Shown here: positions 1-6,125 of the stretch, in pieces | Numbering within the stretch: the first letter of the stretch is position 1 | Layout: the number at the start of each line of letters is the position of its first letter | Origin: an uncultured Collinsella sp. | Lineage (GTDB): Bacteria; Actinomycetota; Coriobacteriia; Coriobacteriales; Coriobacteriaceae | Length of the DNA stretch: 6,196 nt | Assembly (NCBI GenBank): GCA_902493985.1 | Contig: CABURR010000077.1 | Location: 1 to 6,196 of the forward strand | Direction of reading: 5' to 3' | The notes under the pieces: model-generated | Told to the model about the DNA's origin: nothing | Seen by the model: the letters and a program-made list of their open reading frames with translations, nothing else | The model's database searches: none | Program-made: the position numbers and the translations under genes

Positions 1-65
1 CTGCACGCCGGCGTAATGCCGGTGTTCTGCAGCAGGTGGTTAATATAGTTCTGGGTGTTCGCCAT
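1..65 (-). CDS. N-terminal fragment of an unidentified protein (truncated by window edge)
   Basis: An ATG on the minus strand at 65-63 opens a frame that runs off the left edge after 21 complete codons, reading MANTQNYINHLLQNTGITPA and then C. A Shine-Dalgarno GGAG (complement of 71-74) lies 5 nt upstream of the ATG, which supports a genuine start. The peptide is polar and helix-like, with no signal peptide or membrane segment, so a cytoplasmic protein is likely. The gene is divergent from the WYL regulator pair and shares the 66-263 region with it. I cannot assign a family from this fragment. That it is a real gene start is fairly likely; its function is unknown. Confidence 0.55.
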   Translation of the reverse strand, partial: MANTQNYINHLLQNTGITPAC

Positions 66-172
66 GTGCGCTCCACATCCATAATCCGACAAATAGGCCC
101 AATGCATGCACATTAGAACCGTATATAGTCGAAAGTATACCCCGAGCGAGCGCAAACGACCGAATTCGGGCC

Positions 173-195
173 ATCTTAACGCCCCGAGCGGACAA
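173..195 (-). promoter_or_regulatory. RecA-NDp-like (PafBC-type) promoter candidate reading toward the left-edge gene
   Basis: Read on the minus strand, TTGTCCGCT (complement of 187-195) is followed after exactly 8 nt by TAAGAT (complement of 173-178). The mycobacterial DNA-damage promoter recognised with PafBC is described as TTGTCRGTG-N8-TAnnnT. Here TTGTC, the later G, the 8-nt spacing and TAnnnT match, while three of the last four positions of the first box do not. The element would drive the left-edge gene with a leader of about 100 nt. The match is imperfect and the motif is not established outside the mycobacteria and their relatives, so this is only a candidate. Confidence 0.22.
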
Positions 196-204
196 GGATA
201 TAGC
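176..204 (+). promoter_or_regulatory. weak sigma-70-like promoter candidate for the WYL pair
   Basis: TTAACG (176-181) and TATAGC (199-204) are separated by 17 bp, and each matches the consensus at four of six positions. One copy of the CCCCGAGCG direct repeat (182-190) lies in the spacer, where a bound regulator could control the promoter. Transcription would start near 211, giving a leader of about 50 nt before the ATG at 264. TAAAAT at 223-228 is an alternative -10, but it has no recognisable -35 at normal spacing. Confidence 0.2.
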
Positions 205-263
205 CTAATCTCCATATCGGACTAAAATCATGGCAGCAAACCACCTTCTCATGCGAGGACTCT

Positions 264-1286
264 ATGACGGCAAGCGACACGACCGAGACAATTAAAAAGG
301 GGGATTCGGAGCCCAGTTTCGATAAAACGGCTCAGCGCATCCTCAATCTTTTCTTTGTGCTCAATAGCTCCCCCGAACCGCTGACGACCGAGCAGATCGT
401 CTTGGATTCTGACCTAGGATATGGCTCGGGCAATATCGACTCGGATAAGCGCAAGTTTCGACGCGATCGTGACAAACTGCTCGAACGCGGCATCTTAATC
501 AAGGAGGTTCGCCCCACCGGCGCGCAGGAGACCGAGGAAAGCTCGTGGACAATCGACCGCGAGCACACGTTTGCGGCAGGCGGCCTCATTACCGCAGACG
601 ACGCCGATATCCTGCTCAACGCCATCGACCAGACACTAGCGGCCGGCTCATCCACTTTTGCCGCACCGCTTGCCGATATTCGCTCCAAGATTGCCTATCT
701 CACCGGCAGGACGACGGTAGACGAGGCGCCGATCAGCCGCTCTCCCACCGTCGATGCGGTTTGGAGCGCCTTTGCCGAGCGTTGTGCGCTGCGATTTTTA
801 TATCAGAACGGACGCGGCGAGCAGAAAGAACGTACCGTCTGCGTCTACGGCATGTTCGAGCGCGAGGGCGTGGCGTACTTCTGCGGCCTCGACAACGTCA
901 CCGACGACATCAGGACATTCCGCTGCGACCGTATCGTACGCGCTTGGCGTCCTTCGAAGGCCTACGTCATCCCCGCGAACTTCAATCTCAACGACTATCT
1001 GTTCTTTGAATTCGATTTTGCCGACCGACCGCCCGTTGCAGCCACGTTCTCGTTCGCCCCCCAGACGCAGATCGATATGATCAACGGCCTCACGCGCGGG
1101 CGAGGTGAGCTCGCACACACCGATGTGGGATGGACCTGGACCGTTGACGTGCGCGACCTTGAAGCCGCCGCCTCATTTTGCATGGCCCACGCCATGGACG
1201 GCATGAGGCCCATGGCCCCCAAATCGCTCAAGCAGGCGTGGAACCACCTCATCGAAAGGACGGTGCACGAGTATGCCCGTGCGTAA
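264..1286 (+). CDS. WYL-domain transcriptional regulator, PafB-like
   Basis: A 340-residue regulator with the three-part layout of PafB-type proteins. Residues about 21-82 form a winged helix-turn-helix in which 'AQRILNLFFVLN' leads to 'FRRDRDKLLERGILI', matching the PafB pattern of an FERDKDELRELG-like recognition segment. Residues about 110-148 are the helical linker. Residues about 165-228 are the WYL domain, ending in RTFRCDRI, with the signature W-Y-L itself changed to A-Y-F (204-206). Residues about 255-335 resemble the C-terminal WCX extension. WYL proteins sense ligands, often nucleic acids, and bind DNA. PafB works with PafC as a DNA-damage activator in mycobacteria. A GCGAGGA ribosome site at 253-259 supports the ATG at 264. 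The next gene overlaps by 14 nt, so the two are co-transcribed. The WYL assignment is firm and the PafB orthology is likely. Confidence 0.85.
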   Translation: MTASDTTETIKKGDSEPSFDKTAQRILNLFFVLNSSPEPLTTEQIVLDSDLGYGSGNIDSDKRKFRRDRDKLLERGILIKEVRPTGAQETEESSWTIDREHTFAAGGLITADDADILLNAIDQTLAAGSSTFAAPLADIRSKIAYLTGRTTVDEAPISRSPTVDAVWSAFAERCALRFLYQNGRGEQKERTVCVYGMFEREGVAYFCGLDNVTDDIRTFRCDRIVRAWRPSKAYVIPANFNLNDYLFFEFDFADRPPVAATFSFAPQTQIDMINGLTRGRGELAHTDVGWTWTVDVRDLEAAASFCMAHAMDGMRPMAPKSLKQAWNHLIERTVHEYARA

Positions 1287-2190
1287 ACTCACCAGCGAGC
1301 AGAGACTCTCGCGCGCCATCGACATCATGGAAGCCCTCTACGCCGCCGGCGAGAGCGGCATGACACGAACCGAGATTTGCAGTCGCTTTGACATCACGGG
1401 GGTATCGCTCGACGAGATTCTCGAGATCGTCTCGACGCTCGCGGACCGAGAATCGGGCGCGCGCATCATCTGCGAATGCCGCGGCGAGCGTGTGGTCCTC
1501 ACCGGTGACGCCGGGCGTGTGCTACCGCTGCGCTTGAGTGCCGCCGAGGGCGCTGTGCTCAACCATGAACTTGAATCGTTGGGGATCGAGCCGCATACGG
1601 CAGCTCGGATTCGACATGCCCTTCTACCCGAAGAGCTCGGCTATAACCAGCGCGTCTTTGACACCGTCAACCACGGGTCGCACTGGCAGCAGCTGAGCTG
1701 CGCCATTCAGGACGGCGTTCGCTGCCGCATCTCGTATCGCTCGATGGACGATGCACGGCCACGCGAGCGTCTGGTCGACCCCTTGCGCATTACGACAAAC
1801 GGCGACCAAACATACCTGATTGCCTGGGACATCGCAGTCGATGAGCAGCGCACCTATCGCATGGATAAAATCGAGGAACTCGCCTTGACGGAAGACTCCG
1901 TCGTGCCTCACGCACCGGACGTCGCATCCCTCCACGATTCCCTTGCCCGGACGCAGCGTAGTGCAAAGCTCTTGATGCCATTCGATATGGCGGAGCATCT
2001 GGACTGGGCCGGCATCACCCTAATCGAGCGCAGCGGAGCAGACATGGCAACGGTAACCGTGCATTACGGCTCCGAGCGTTGGCTACTGAGCCAGATAATT
2101 GCAGCGGGCGGAGCCATCCGCATCTTGGATGACCCCGCCCTGTCAAAGCGTCTGTGCGATATGGCAAAAACCCTCGTCTGTCCGCTTTAG
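1273..2190 (+). CDS. WYL-domain transcriptional regulator, PafC-like
   Basis: A 305-residue partner of the preceding regulator. Residues about 10-60 form an N-terminal helix-turn-helix (RLSRAIDIMEALYAAG, then TRTEICSRFDIT). PLRLSAAEGAVL (85-96) matches the PLRLTPDEALAL-like stretch typical of PafC. Residues about 140-202 are the WYL domain, with YRS (155-157), a 'TYLIAW' version of the signature (180-185) and RTYRMDKI (193-200). Residues about 230-300 form the C-terminal WCX-like extension. The ATG at 1273 lies inside the end of the upstream gene in another frame, and AAAGGA at 1255-1260 is a somewhat distant ribosome site (12 nt), so translational coupling is likely. In mycobacteria PafB and PafC act together, and the gene order is the same. 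Only the WYL family is certain. The gene ends by overlapping the convergent dinG stop by 4 nt. Confidence 0.83.
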   Translation: MPVRKLTSEQRLSRAIDIMEALYAAGESGMTRTEICSRFDITGVSLDEILEIVSTLADRESGARIICECRGERVVLTGDAGRVLPLRLSAAEGAVLNHELESLGIEPHTAARIRHALLPEELGYNQRVFDTVNHGSHWQQLSCAIQDGVRCRISYRSMDDARPRERLVDPLRITTNGDQTYLIAWDIAVDEQRTYRMDKIEELALTEDSVVPHAPDVASLHDSLARTQRSAKLLMPFDMAEHLDWAGITLIERSGADMATVTVHYGSERWLLSQIIAAGGAIRILDDPALSKRLCDMAKTLVCPL

Positions 2191-5081
2191 CGCCGCCGCT
2201 CGTGGCGTGCGCGCCACAGTTGCAGATAGTGCCCGATCCGCGCCGATTCGATGCGCTGGTAGGAGCTCGTGGGCAGCGACGTTAAGAACTTCTTTCCGTA
2301 GCCCTTCGTCACCAGGCGCGGGTCGGCCAGAATCAGCACGCCGCAATCGGTCGACGAGCGGATAAGGCGGCCGGCCGCCTGCTTGACCTCGAGCACCGCC
2401 TCGGGCAGCGAATAGCGCGCCCAAGCGCGGTCTTCGCGCAAGTTGCGCTCGCACGAGAGCGGGTCCGTGGGGCTCGAGAACGGCAGCTTGGGAATGATGA
2501 CGCAGCGCAGCGTCTCGCCGCTGGCGTCGAATCCCTCCCAAAAGGCCTTAAGAGCAAAAAGCGACGAGGTCGGCTCGTTGATAAACCGGTCGCGCAGGCG
2601 ACGAGGAGATGAGTTGCGCTGCTGGCAGTTGAGCTCCAGACCCGCACGGGCCATCTTGGGCTCAACGCGGGCGTACAGGTCTTCCATGTCGCGCCGATTG
2701 GTGAACAGTGTGAGCACCGATCCGCCCATGGCAAGATGGGCGTCGACCAGCACGCGCTCGAGCGCCGTAAGATAGCTCTCACGATCGCGCGGATCGGGAA
2801 TATCGCCCGCAACGACTACAGCCATGTTCGAATCAAAGTCGTAGCTCGAGTCCAAGTGCAGCGATGAGGATGTCGAAGCACCGATGCGATCGAGGCCGAC
2901 TGCGTGGTTAAAGTGTTCAAAGCTTTTGGACACCGTCATGGTCGCCGAGGCAAAGATAGCCGTGTGAACCTCGGGCAGCCACTCAGTTGCCAAGGCCTCG
3001 CCAATGTCGATGCGCTCTGCGGTCATTGATTCTCCGCCGGCACGCAACCTGCGATTGACCTGCAGCGAATACACGTAGTGTTCATCGGTGCCCTCAATGA
3101 TGAGTTTGAGGTTCTCGGCCAGCTCGTGCAGGCGGCGCGAGATATCACCCAGGTCGACAACAACCTCGGGCTTGTCGGCGGCGACGGCTTGCACCAGCGC
3201 GTCGACGCTCTTGTCAGCCTGTTCCAATGCGTCGATGGCAGTGTAGGCCGACGGTAAGAAATCATGCCAGTCGTCAGATTCGCGCAACTCGGGGCCAATC
3301 CATAGATTGGCATTATCATAACCCCCACGGGCACGGCGGCCGAGCTCGCGAACGCCATCGAACACGTCGGCGATTGCCATGCTCGCGCGTGCAACTGTCG
3401 ACGTCGCCTTGGCAGTAAGGCCCAGATAGAGCGTAGAGCCCTCGGAGGTTGCCAAATCACGGGAAACCTGGCTTAGCGCGCCGGTGCTCGAGCCACCCAG
3501 GCGCTCAAACAGAACGCGTGATTCGTCCGCCGACACCACGCGCGCCCACTGACGGCGCGCCTCGCGCTCGATGGAATGGGCCTCGTCGATTACCCAATGA
3601 CGAATCGGAGGCAAAATCCTGCCCTCGGCCGCAACATTGCGGAACAGCAGGGAATGGTTGGTGACCACCACATCGGCGTGCGCCGCACGACGGCGAGCGC
3701 CGTGGACCAAACATTTATCAGGGAAAAACGGACAGAGGCGACGAGCACACTCGCGCGAGGCCGTCGTAAAGTCGGGGCGGTTGACGCTGCGCCACCGAAT
3801 GCCAAGCGAGTCGAGGTCGCCATCGGCTGATTGGCAGACGTACGCCATAATGACCGCGACCGCCGTGAGCGTGTCCGCCGGATCGCGCTTGGTGGTAATC
3901 TCGACCTGGCCGCGGCTCATGCGCTCAAGCTTGCGCAGGCACGGATAGTGGTCATACCCCTTGAGAGCGCAAAATGACAGACCACCGTCCAGTTGCTCGG
4001 CAAGTTTTGGCAGCTCATGGTACATGAGCTGGTCGGCAAGATTGTTCGATTTGGTCGCAATACCAACCGTGATGTTGTTACGGCGCGCTGCCTCGGCAAA
4101 AGGCACCAGATAGGCCATCGATTTGCCGACGCCTGTGCCCGCCTCAATTACACGATGAGTGCCCGTGACCAGCGCATCGCGGACCTCGAGCGCCATCGCG
4201 ATCTGCTCATCGCGCGGCTCGTACGTGGGGTACATACGATTAACCAGGCCGCCCGGGGCATAGTCCGCCTCGATTTCCTCGCGGCTCGGCATCCTAAGGA
4301 CCGGTAGCTCGTCCGCATCAACGCGATCATCGGCCCGATCGGCCTTGAGTACGTCGGCGCGGGCGGCACTGAGAGAGAAGATGGAACCGGGGTTCTGCCC
4401 CGCCAAGAAGGAGAAGATGGGACGATAGGACCAGGGTACGTCGGGATGCATGTCGGCCAAGCGCGCCATTAAGCCCTGGGGCAAGTCGGTGAGCGCCACG
4501 AGCAACACGCGCCATACGCCACACAGGGCGTCGACATCGGCGTTGGCGCGGTGCGACACCGAGTCGCAGCCAAACAGGTCGGCCATGAAAGAGAGCTTAT
4601 GCGAGGCCAGGCGCGGAAGCGCGATGCGCGACAGCGCCAGCGAATCGATCCAGATGTCGCTGACGTTGACACCGCCCTTGACCGACTCGATAAACGAACG
4701 GTCGAAGGTGGCGTTATGCGCAATCACAGGGCAGCCGCCGACAAAATCGGCGAGAGCGGCCACGGCCTCGACGGCCGACGGGGCATCTGCCACATCGGCG
4801 TTTGTAATGCTCGTGAGCTCGGTAATCTCGGCGGGAATCAGCTGTTTGGGATGCACGAAGGTATCGAAGCGGTCGACGACCTCGCGGCCCGAAAGACGGG
4901 CCGCCGAGATCTCGATCAGCTCATTGTCCTGCACCGAAAGACCTGTGGTCTCGGTATCGAGGACGATCACATCTTCCTCGATAAGGCCGAAGGACTGCGT
5001 TTTGGCGCGTTCGGCAAGCGTGGCATAGGAGTCGATGACAAACTGCGGCGTTCCTGACGAAACCGCGTCCTCGATTAGCAT
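2187..5081 (-). CDS. dinG: DinG-family ATP-dependent DNA helicase fused to DEDDh 3'-5' exonuclease
   Basis: A 964-residue cytoplasmic DNA repair enzyme. Residues about 36-195 are a DNA polymerase III epsilon-like DEDDh exonuclease with all three motifs: LDTETTG (41-47), HNATFDRSF (122-130) and HRANADVDA (177-185). The XPD/DinG-type superfamily 2 helicase follows, with Walker A EAGTGVGKS (313-321), DEAH (499-502), SAT (712-714) and QAAGRLIR (901-908). Four cysteines (C381, C445, C450, C457) lie between Walker A and DEAH at nearly the spacing of the E. coli DinG [4Fe-4S] site and precede ADVVVTNHSLL, so an Fe-S cluster is expected. DinG unwinds R-loops, D-loops and forked DNA 5' to 3'. Length is a little above the usual 900-930 for exonuclease fusions. 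The ATG overlaps the ddl stop (ATGCTAA), and its ribosome site is weak, which suggests translational coupling. Family is certain; biochemical activity is inferred. Confidence 0.93.
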   Translation of the reverse strand: MLIEDAVSSGTPQFVIDSYATLAERAKTQSFGLIEEDVIVLDTETTGLSVQDNELIEISAARLSGREVVDRFDTFVHPKQLIPAEITELTSITNADVADAPSAVEAVAALADFVGGCPVIAHNATFDRSFIESVKGGVNVSDIWIDSLALSRIALPRLASHKLSFMADLFGCDSVSHRANADVDALCGVWRVLLVALTDLPQGLMARLADMHPDVPWSYRPIFSFLAGQNPGSIFSLSAARADVLKADRADDRVDADELPVLRMPSREEIEADYAPGGLVNRMYPTYEPRDEQIAMALEVRDALVTGTHRVIEAGTGVGKSMAYLVPFAEAARRNNITVGIATKSNNLADQLMYHELPKLAEQLDGGLSFCALKGYDHYPCLRKLERMSRGQVEITTKRDPADTLTAVAVIMAYVCQSADGDLDSLGIRWRSVNRPDFTTASRECARRLCPFFPDKCLVHGARRRAAHADVVVTNHSLLFRNVAAEGRILPPIRHWVIDEAHSIEREARRQWARVVSADESRVLFERLGGSSTGALSQVSRDLATSEGSTLYLGLTAKATSTVARASMAIADVFDGVRELGRRARGGYDNANLWIGPELRESDDWHDFLPSAYTAIDALEQADKSVDALVQAVAADKPEVVVDLGDISRRLHELAENLKLIIEGTDEHYVYSLQVNRRLRAGGESMTAERIDIGEALATEWLPEVHTAIFASATMTVSKSFEHFNHAVGLDRIGASTSSSLHLDSSYDFDSNMAVVVAGDIPDPRDRESYLTALERVLVDAHLAMGGSVLTLFTNRRDMEDLYARVEPKMARAGLELNCQQRNSSPRRLRDRFINEPTSSLFALKAFWEGFDASGETLRCVIIPKLPFSSPTDPLSCERNLREDRAWARYSLPEAVLEVKQAAGRLIRSSTDCGVLILADPRLVTKGYGKKFLTSLPTSSYQRIESARIGHYLQLWRARHERRR
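2202..2217. other. GC-rich hairpin just beyond the PafC-like stop codon
   Basis: GTGGCG (2202-2207) can pair fully with CGCCAC (2212-2217) across the 4-nt loop TGCG. It starts 12 nt after the PafC-like stop codon and sits in the last codons of dinG on the opposite strand. No T-run follows on either strand, so it is not a standard intrinsic terminator. It might act as a weak bidirectional or factor-assisted terminator, or it may simply reflect arginine-rich codons at the dinG end. Confidence 0.3.
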
Positions 5082-6040
5082 GCAATGCCCGCTCGACGAA
5101 GGCCCATACGGATCAGGCTGTCACAGACCTGCGGGAACGTCATGTCGTCGGTGTGGCGTATCTCGTCCGGATACAGCGACGTATCGGTCATGCCGGGAAT
5201 GGTATTGGTCTCGAGGATAACGGGGCCGTCCTCACTCACGATAAAGTCGCTGCGCGAGATACCCAGGCAACCGAGGGCCTTGTGAGCAGCACAGGCAAGC
5301 TCCTGGGCACGAGCGTAATTCTCGGGTGAAATCTGCGCCGGAATGCGATGGATGTCCGTAGGGTCGACATACTTCACGTCCAGATCGTAGAACTCGCAGT
5401 CCTCGGGCTTACGAATCTCGACAATCGGCAGAGCGCGCACGTCATCTTCGCCGTATACGCCGACGGTGATCTCGGTACCCTCGATGCACTTCTCGACCAG
5501 CACTTTGTCGCCGTACTCAAACGCCTTGGCGATTGCCGCGGGCAGCTCGGAGGGCTCATGGACCAGGGAAATGCCATAGCTGGAACCGTTGACGGCCGGC
5601 TTCACAAAGCAGCGCTCGCCACAAACCTCGACGATATGATCGATATCGACTTCATCGCCCACCTCGAGCGCAAGGCCGGGGGCAATGGGAATGCCCGCCT
5701 TGGCGTACAGGAGCTTAGAGACCTCCTTGTCGGCACCGCAGGCGCTGGCAAGCACGCCCGAAGCCGTGTAGGGGATACCCAGGGTCTCCATGGCGCCTTG
5801 CATGGCGCCATCCTCGCCGCCGGCACCGTGCATGGCGATAAACGCCACGTCAAAGCCGCCGGTCGCCATGGTTACCATAAAATCATCGGCAGCCGTGTCG
5901 AGCAGCTCCACCGAAGTGTAGCCGGCCTCCTTCAAGGCAACCACGACGTTCTTTCCCGAATTGAGCGAGATCTCGCGCTCAGCGGAATGACCGCCCGCCA
6001 AGACCGCTACGTGCATGTTCTCTAGGCTTTTACCCGGCAT
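5075..6040 (-). CDS. ddl: D-alanine--D-alanine ligase
   Basis: A 321-residue ATP-grasp ligase that joins two D-alanines into the dipeptide used to build UDP-MurNAc-pentapeptide in the cytoplasm. Visible landmarks are GGHSAEREISL (16-26, with catalytic Glu21), MHGAGGEDGAMQG (70-82), FVKPA (145-149), NGSSYGIS (151-158), the omega-loop FYDLDVKY (217-224), SRSDF (262-266), the magnesium-binding ETNT (277-280) and GMTDTSLYP (283-291). Tyr224 occupies the position that is Tyr in D-Ala-D-Ala ligases and Phe in D-lactate-type enzymes, so a normal vancomycin-sensitive precursor is predicted. Length is typical for Ddl. AGGAGG (complement of 6050-6055) lies 9 nt before the ATG and fixes the start at 6040 rather than the internal Met9. 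It is first gene of the ddl-dinG unit, and its stop codon overlaps the dinG start. Confidence 0.96.
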   Translation of the reverse strand: MPGKSLENMHVAVLAGGHSAEREISLNSGKNVVVALKEAGYTSVELLDTAADDFMVTMATGGFDVAFIAMHGAGGEDGAMQGAMETLGIPYTASGVLASACGADKEVSKLLYAKAGIPIAPGLALEVGDEVDIDHIVEVCGERCFVKPAVNGSSYGISLVHEPSELPAAIAKAFEYGDKVLVEKCIEGTEITVGVYGEDDVRALPIVEIRKPEDCEFYDLDVKYVDPTDIHRIPAQISPENYARAQELACAAHKALGCLGISRSDFIVSEDGPVILETNTIPGMTDTSLYPDEIRHTDDMTFPQVCDSLIRMGLRRAGIAC

Positions 6041-6049
6041 GGGCAGACT

Positions 6050-6055
6050 CCTCCT
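6050..6055 (-). promoter_or_regulatory. strong ribosome binding site of ddl
   Basis: The minus strand reads AGAGGAGGAG here, containing a full AGGAGG Shine-Dalgarno core 9 nt upstream of the ddl ATG. It contrasts with the weak site in front of dinG and decides the ddl start. It abuts a TATAAT sequence on the opposite strand. Confidence 0.85.
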
Positions 6056-6056
6056 C

Positions 6057-6062
6057 TATAAT
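6057..6062 (+). promoter_or_regulatory. candidate -10 box (TATAAT) for the rightward gene
   Basis: A perfect TATAAT lies on the plus strand, with a predicted start near 6069 and a leader of about 57 nt before the ATG at 6126. No good -35 is present 16-18 bp upstream, where the sequence is inside the ddl start codon region. If used, the promoter overlaps the ddl leader on the opposite strand. A chance match from the AT-rich leader is possible. Confidence 0.25.
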
Positions 6063-6080
6063 TTCTGCAGCTGATACCAT

Positions 6081-6110
6081 ATTGTAGCGATACCCTCTAC
6101 GTTTCCCCAA
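6081..6110 (-). promoter_or_regulatory. candidate promoter of the ddl-dinG unit
   Basis: On the minus strand TTGGGG (complement of 6105-6110) is followed after 18 bp by TACAAT (complement of 6081-6086), a five-of-six match to the -10 consensus. Transcription would start near 6074, leaving a leader of about 34 nt that carries the strong ddl ribosome site. GGTATC repeats lie on both sides of the -10. The -35 is poor, so the call rests mainly on the -10 and the position. Confidence 0.35.
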
Positions 6111-6125
6111 AATCGAAAGGCTTCC

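Larger units (their letters stand above)
66..263. promoter_or_regulatory. divergent intergenic region with palindromes and repeats
   Basis: This 198-bp gap separates two divergent genes and is clearly more AT-rich than its flanks in places. It contains the palindrome TGCATGCA (103-110), an inverted repeat GTATA/TATAC (121-125 and 136-140), the perfect palindrome CCGAATTCGG (160-169) and a direct repeat CCCCGAGCG (140-148 and 182-190). Promoters for both flanking genes must lie here, and the repeats are candidate operators. No open reading frame with a credible ribosome site is visible inside it. Which repeat binds which protein cannot be told from sequence. Confidence 0.6.

Noticed and set aside
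83..94. A second TTGTCGG on the minus strand as a RecA-NDp motif
   Set aside because: TTGTCGG is present, but the base pattern TAnnnT is missing 8 nt beyond the 9-base box, and the site is too near the start codon for a normal promoter.
332..688. 118-codon minus-strand frame opposite the PafB-like gene
   Set aside because: It is Ser/Arg-rich and antisense to the conserved winged helix; no start signals were seen.
545..1009. 154-codon plus-strand frame inside the PafB-like gene
   Set aside because: It is very Arg-rich, has no domain and overlaps a well-supported WYL gene in another frame.
2143..2541. 132-codon minus-strand frame crossing the convergent junction
   Set aside because: It is an alternate frame of the dinG 3' end, which carries helicase motif VI in the real frame; the composition is Arg/Ala-rich without a domain.
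2824..2834. GTTCGAA-like sequence resembling part of an actinobacterial LexA box
   Set aside because: It is inside the dinG coding region, lacks the second half-site at the right spacing, and is not near any start.
4450..5028. 192-codon plus-strand frame antisense to the exonuclease domain of dinG
   Set aside because: It mirrors the conserved DEDDh coding region, is Ser/Arg/Ala-rich with no recognisable domain, and overlaps other antisense frames there.
5348..6025. 225-codon plus-strand frame antisense to ddl
   Set aside because: It lies wholly opposite a gene with every Ddl motif, starts without a clear ribosome site, and its His/Gly/Leu-rich composition is that of a codon-mirror frame in G+C-rich DNA.
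5075..6040. Vancomycin-resistance-type (D-lactate or D-serine) ligase
   Set aside because: The omega-loop carries Tyr224 in a VKY context, as in D-Ala-D-Ala ligases, and no vanH, vanX or vanT-like gene is adjacent.
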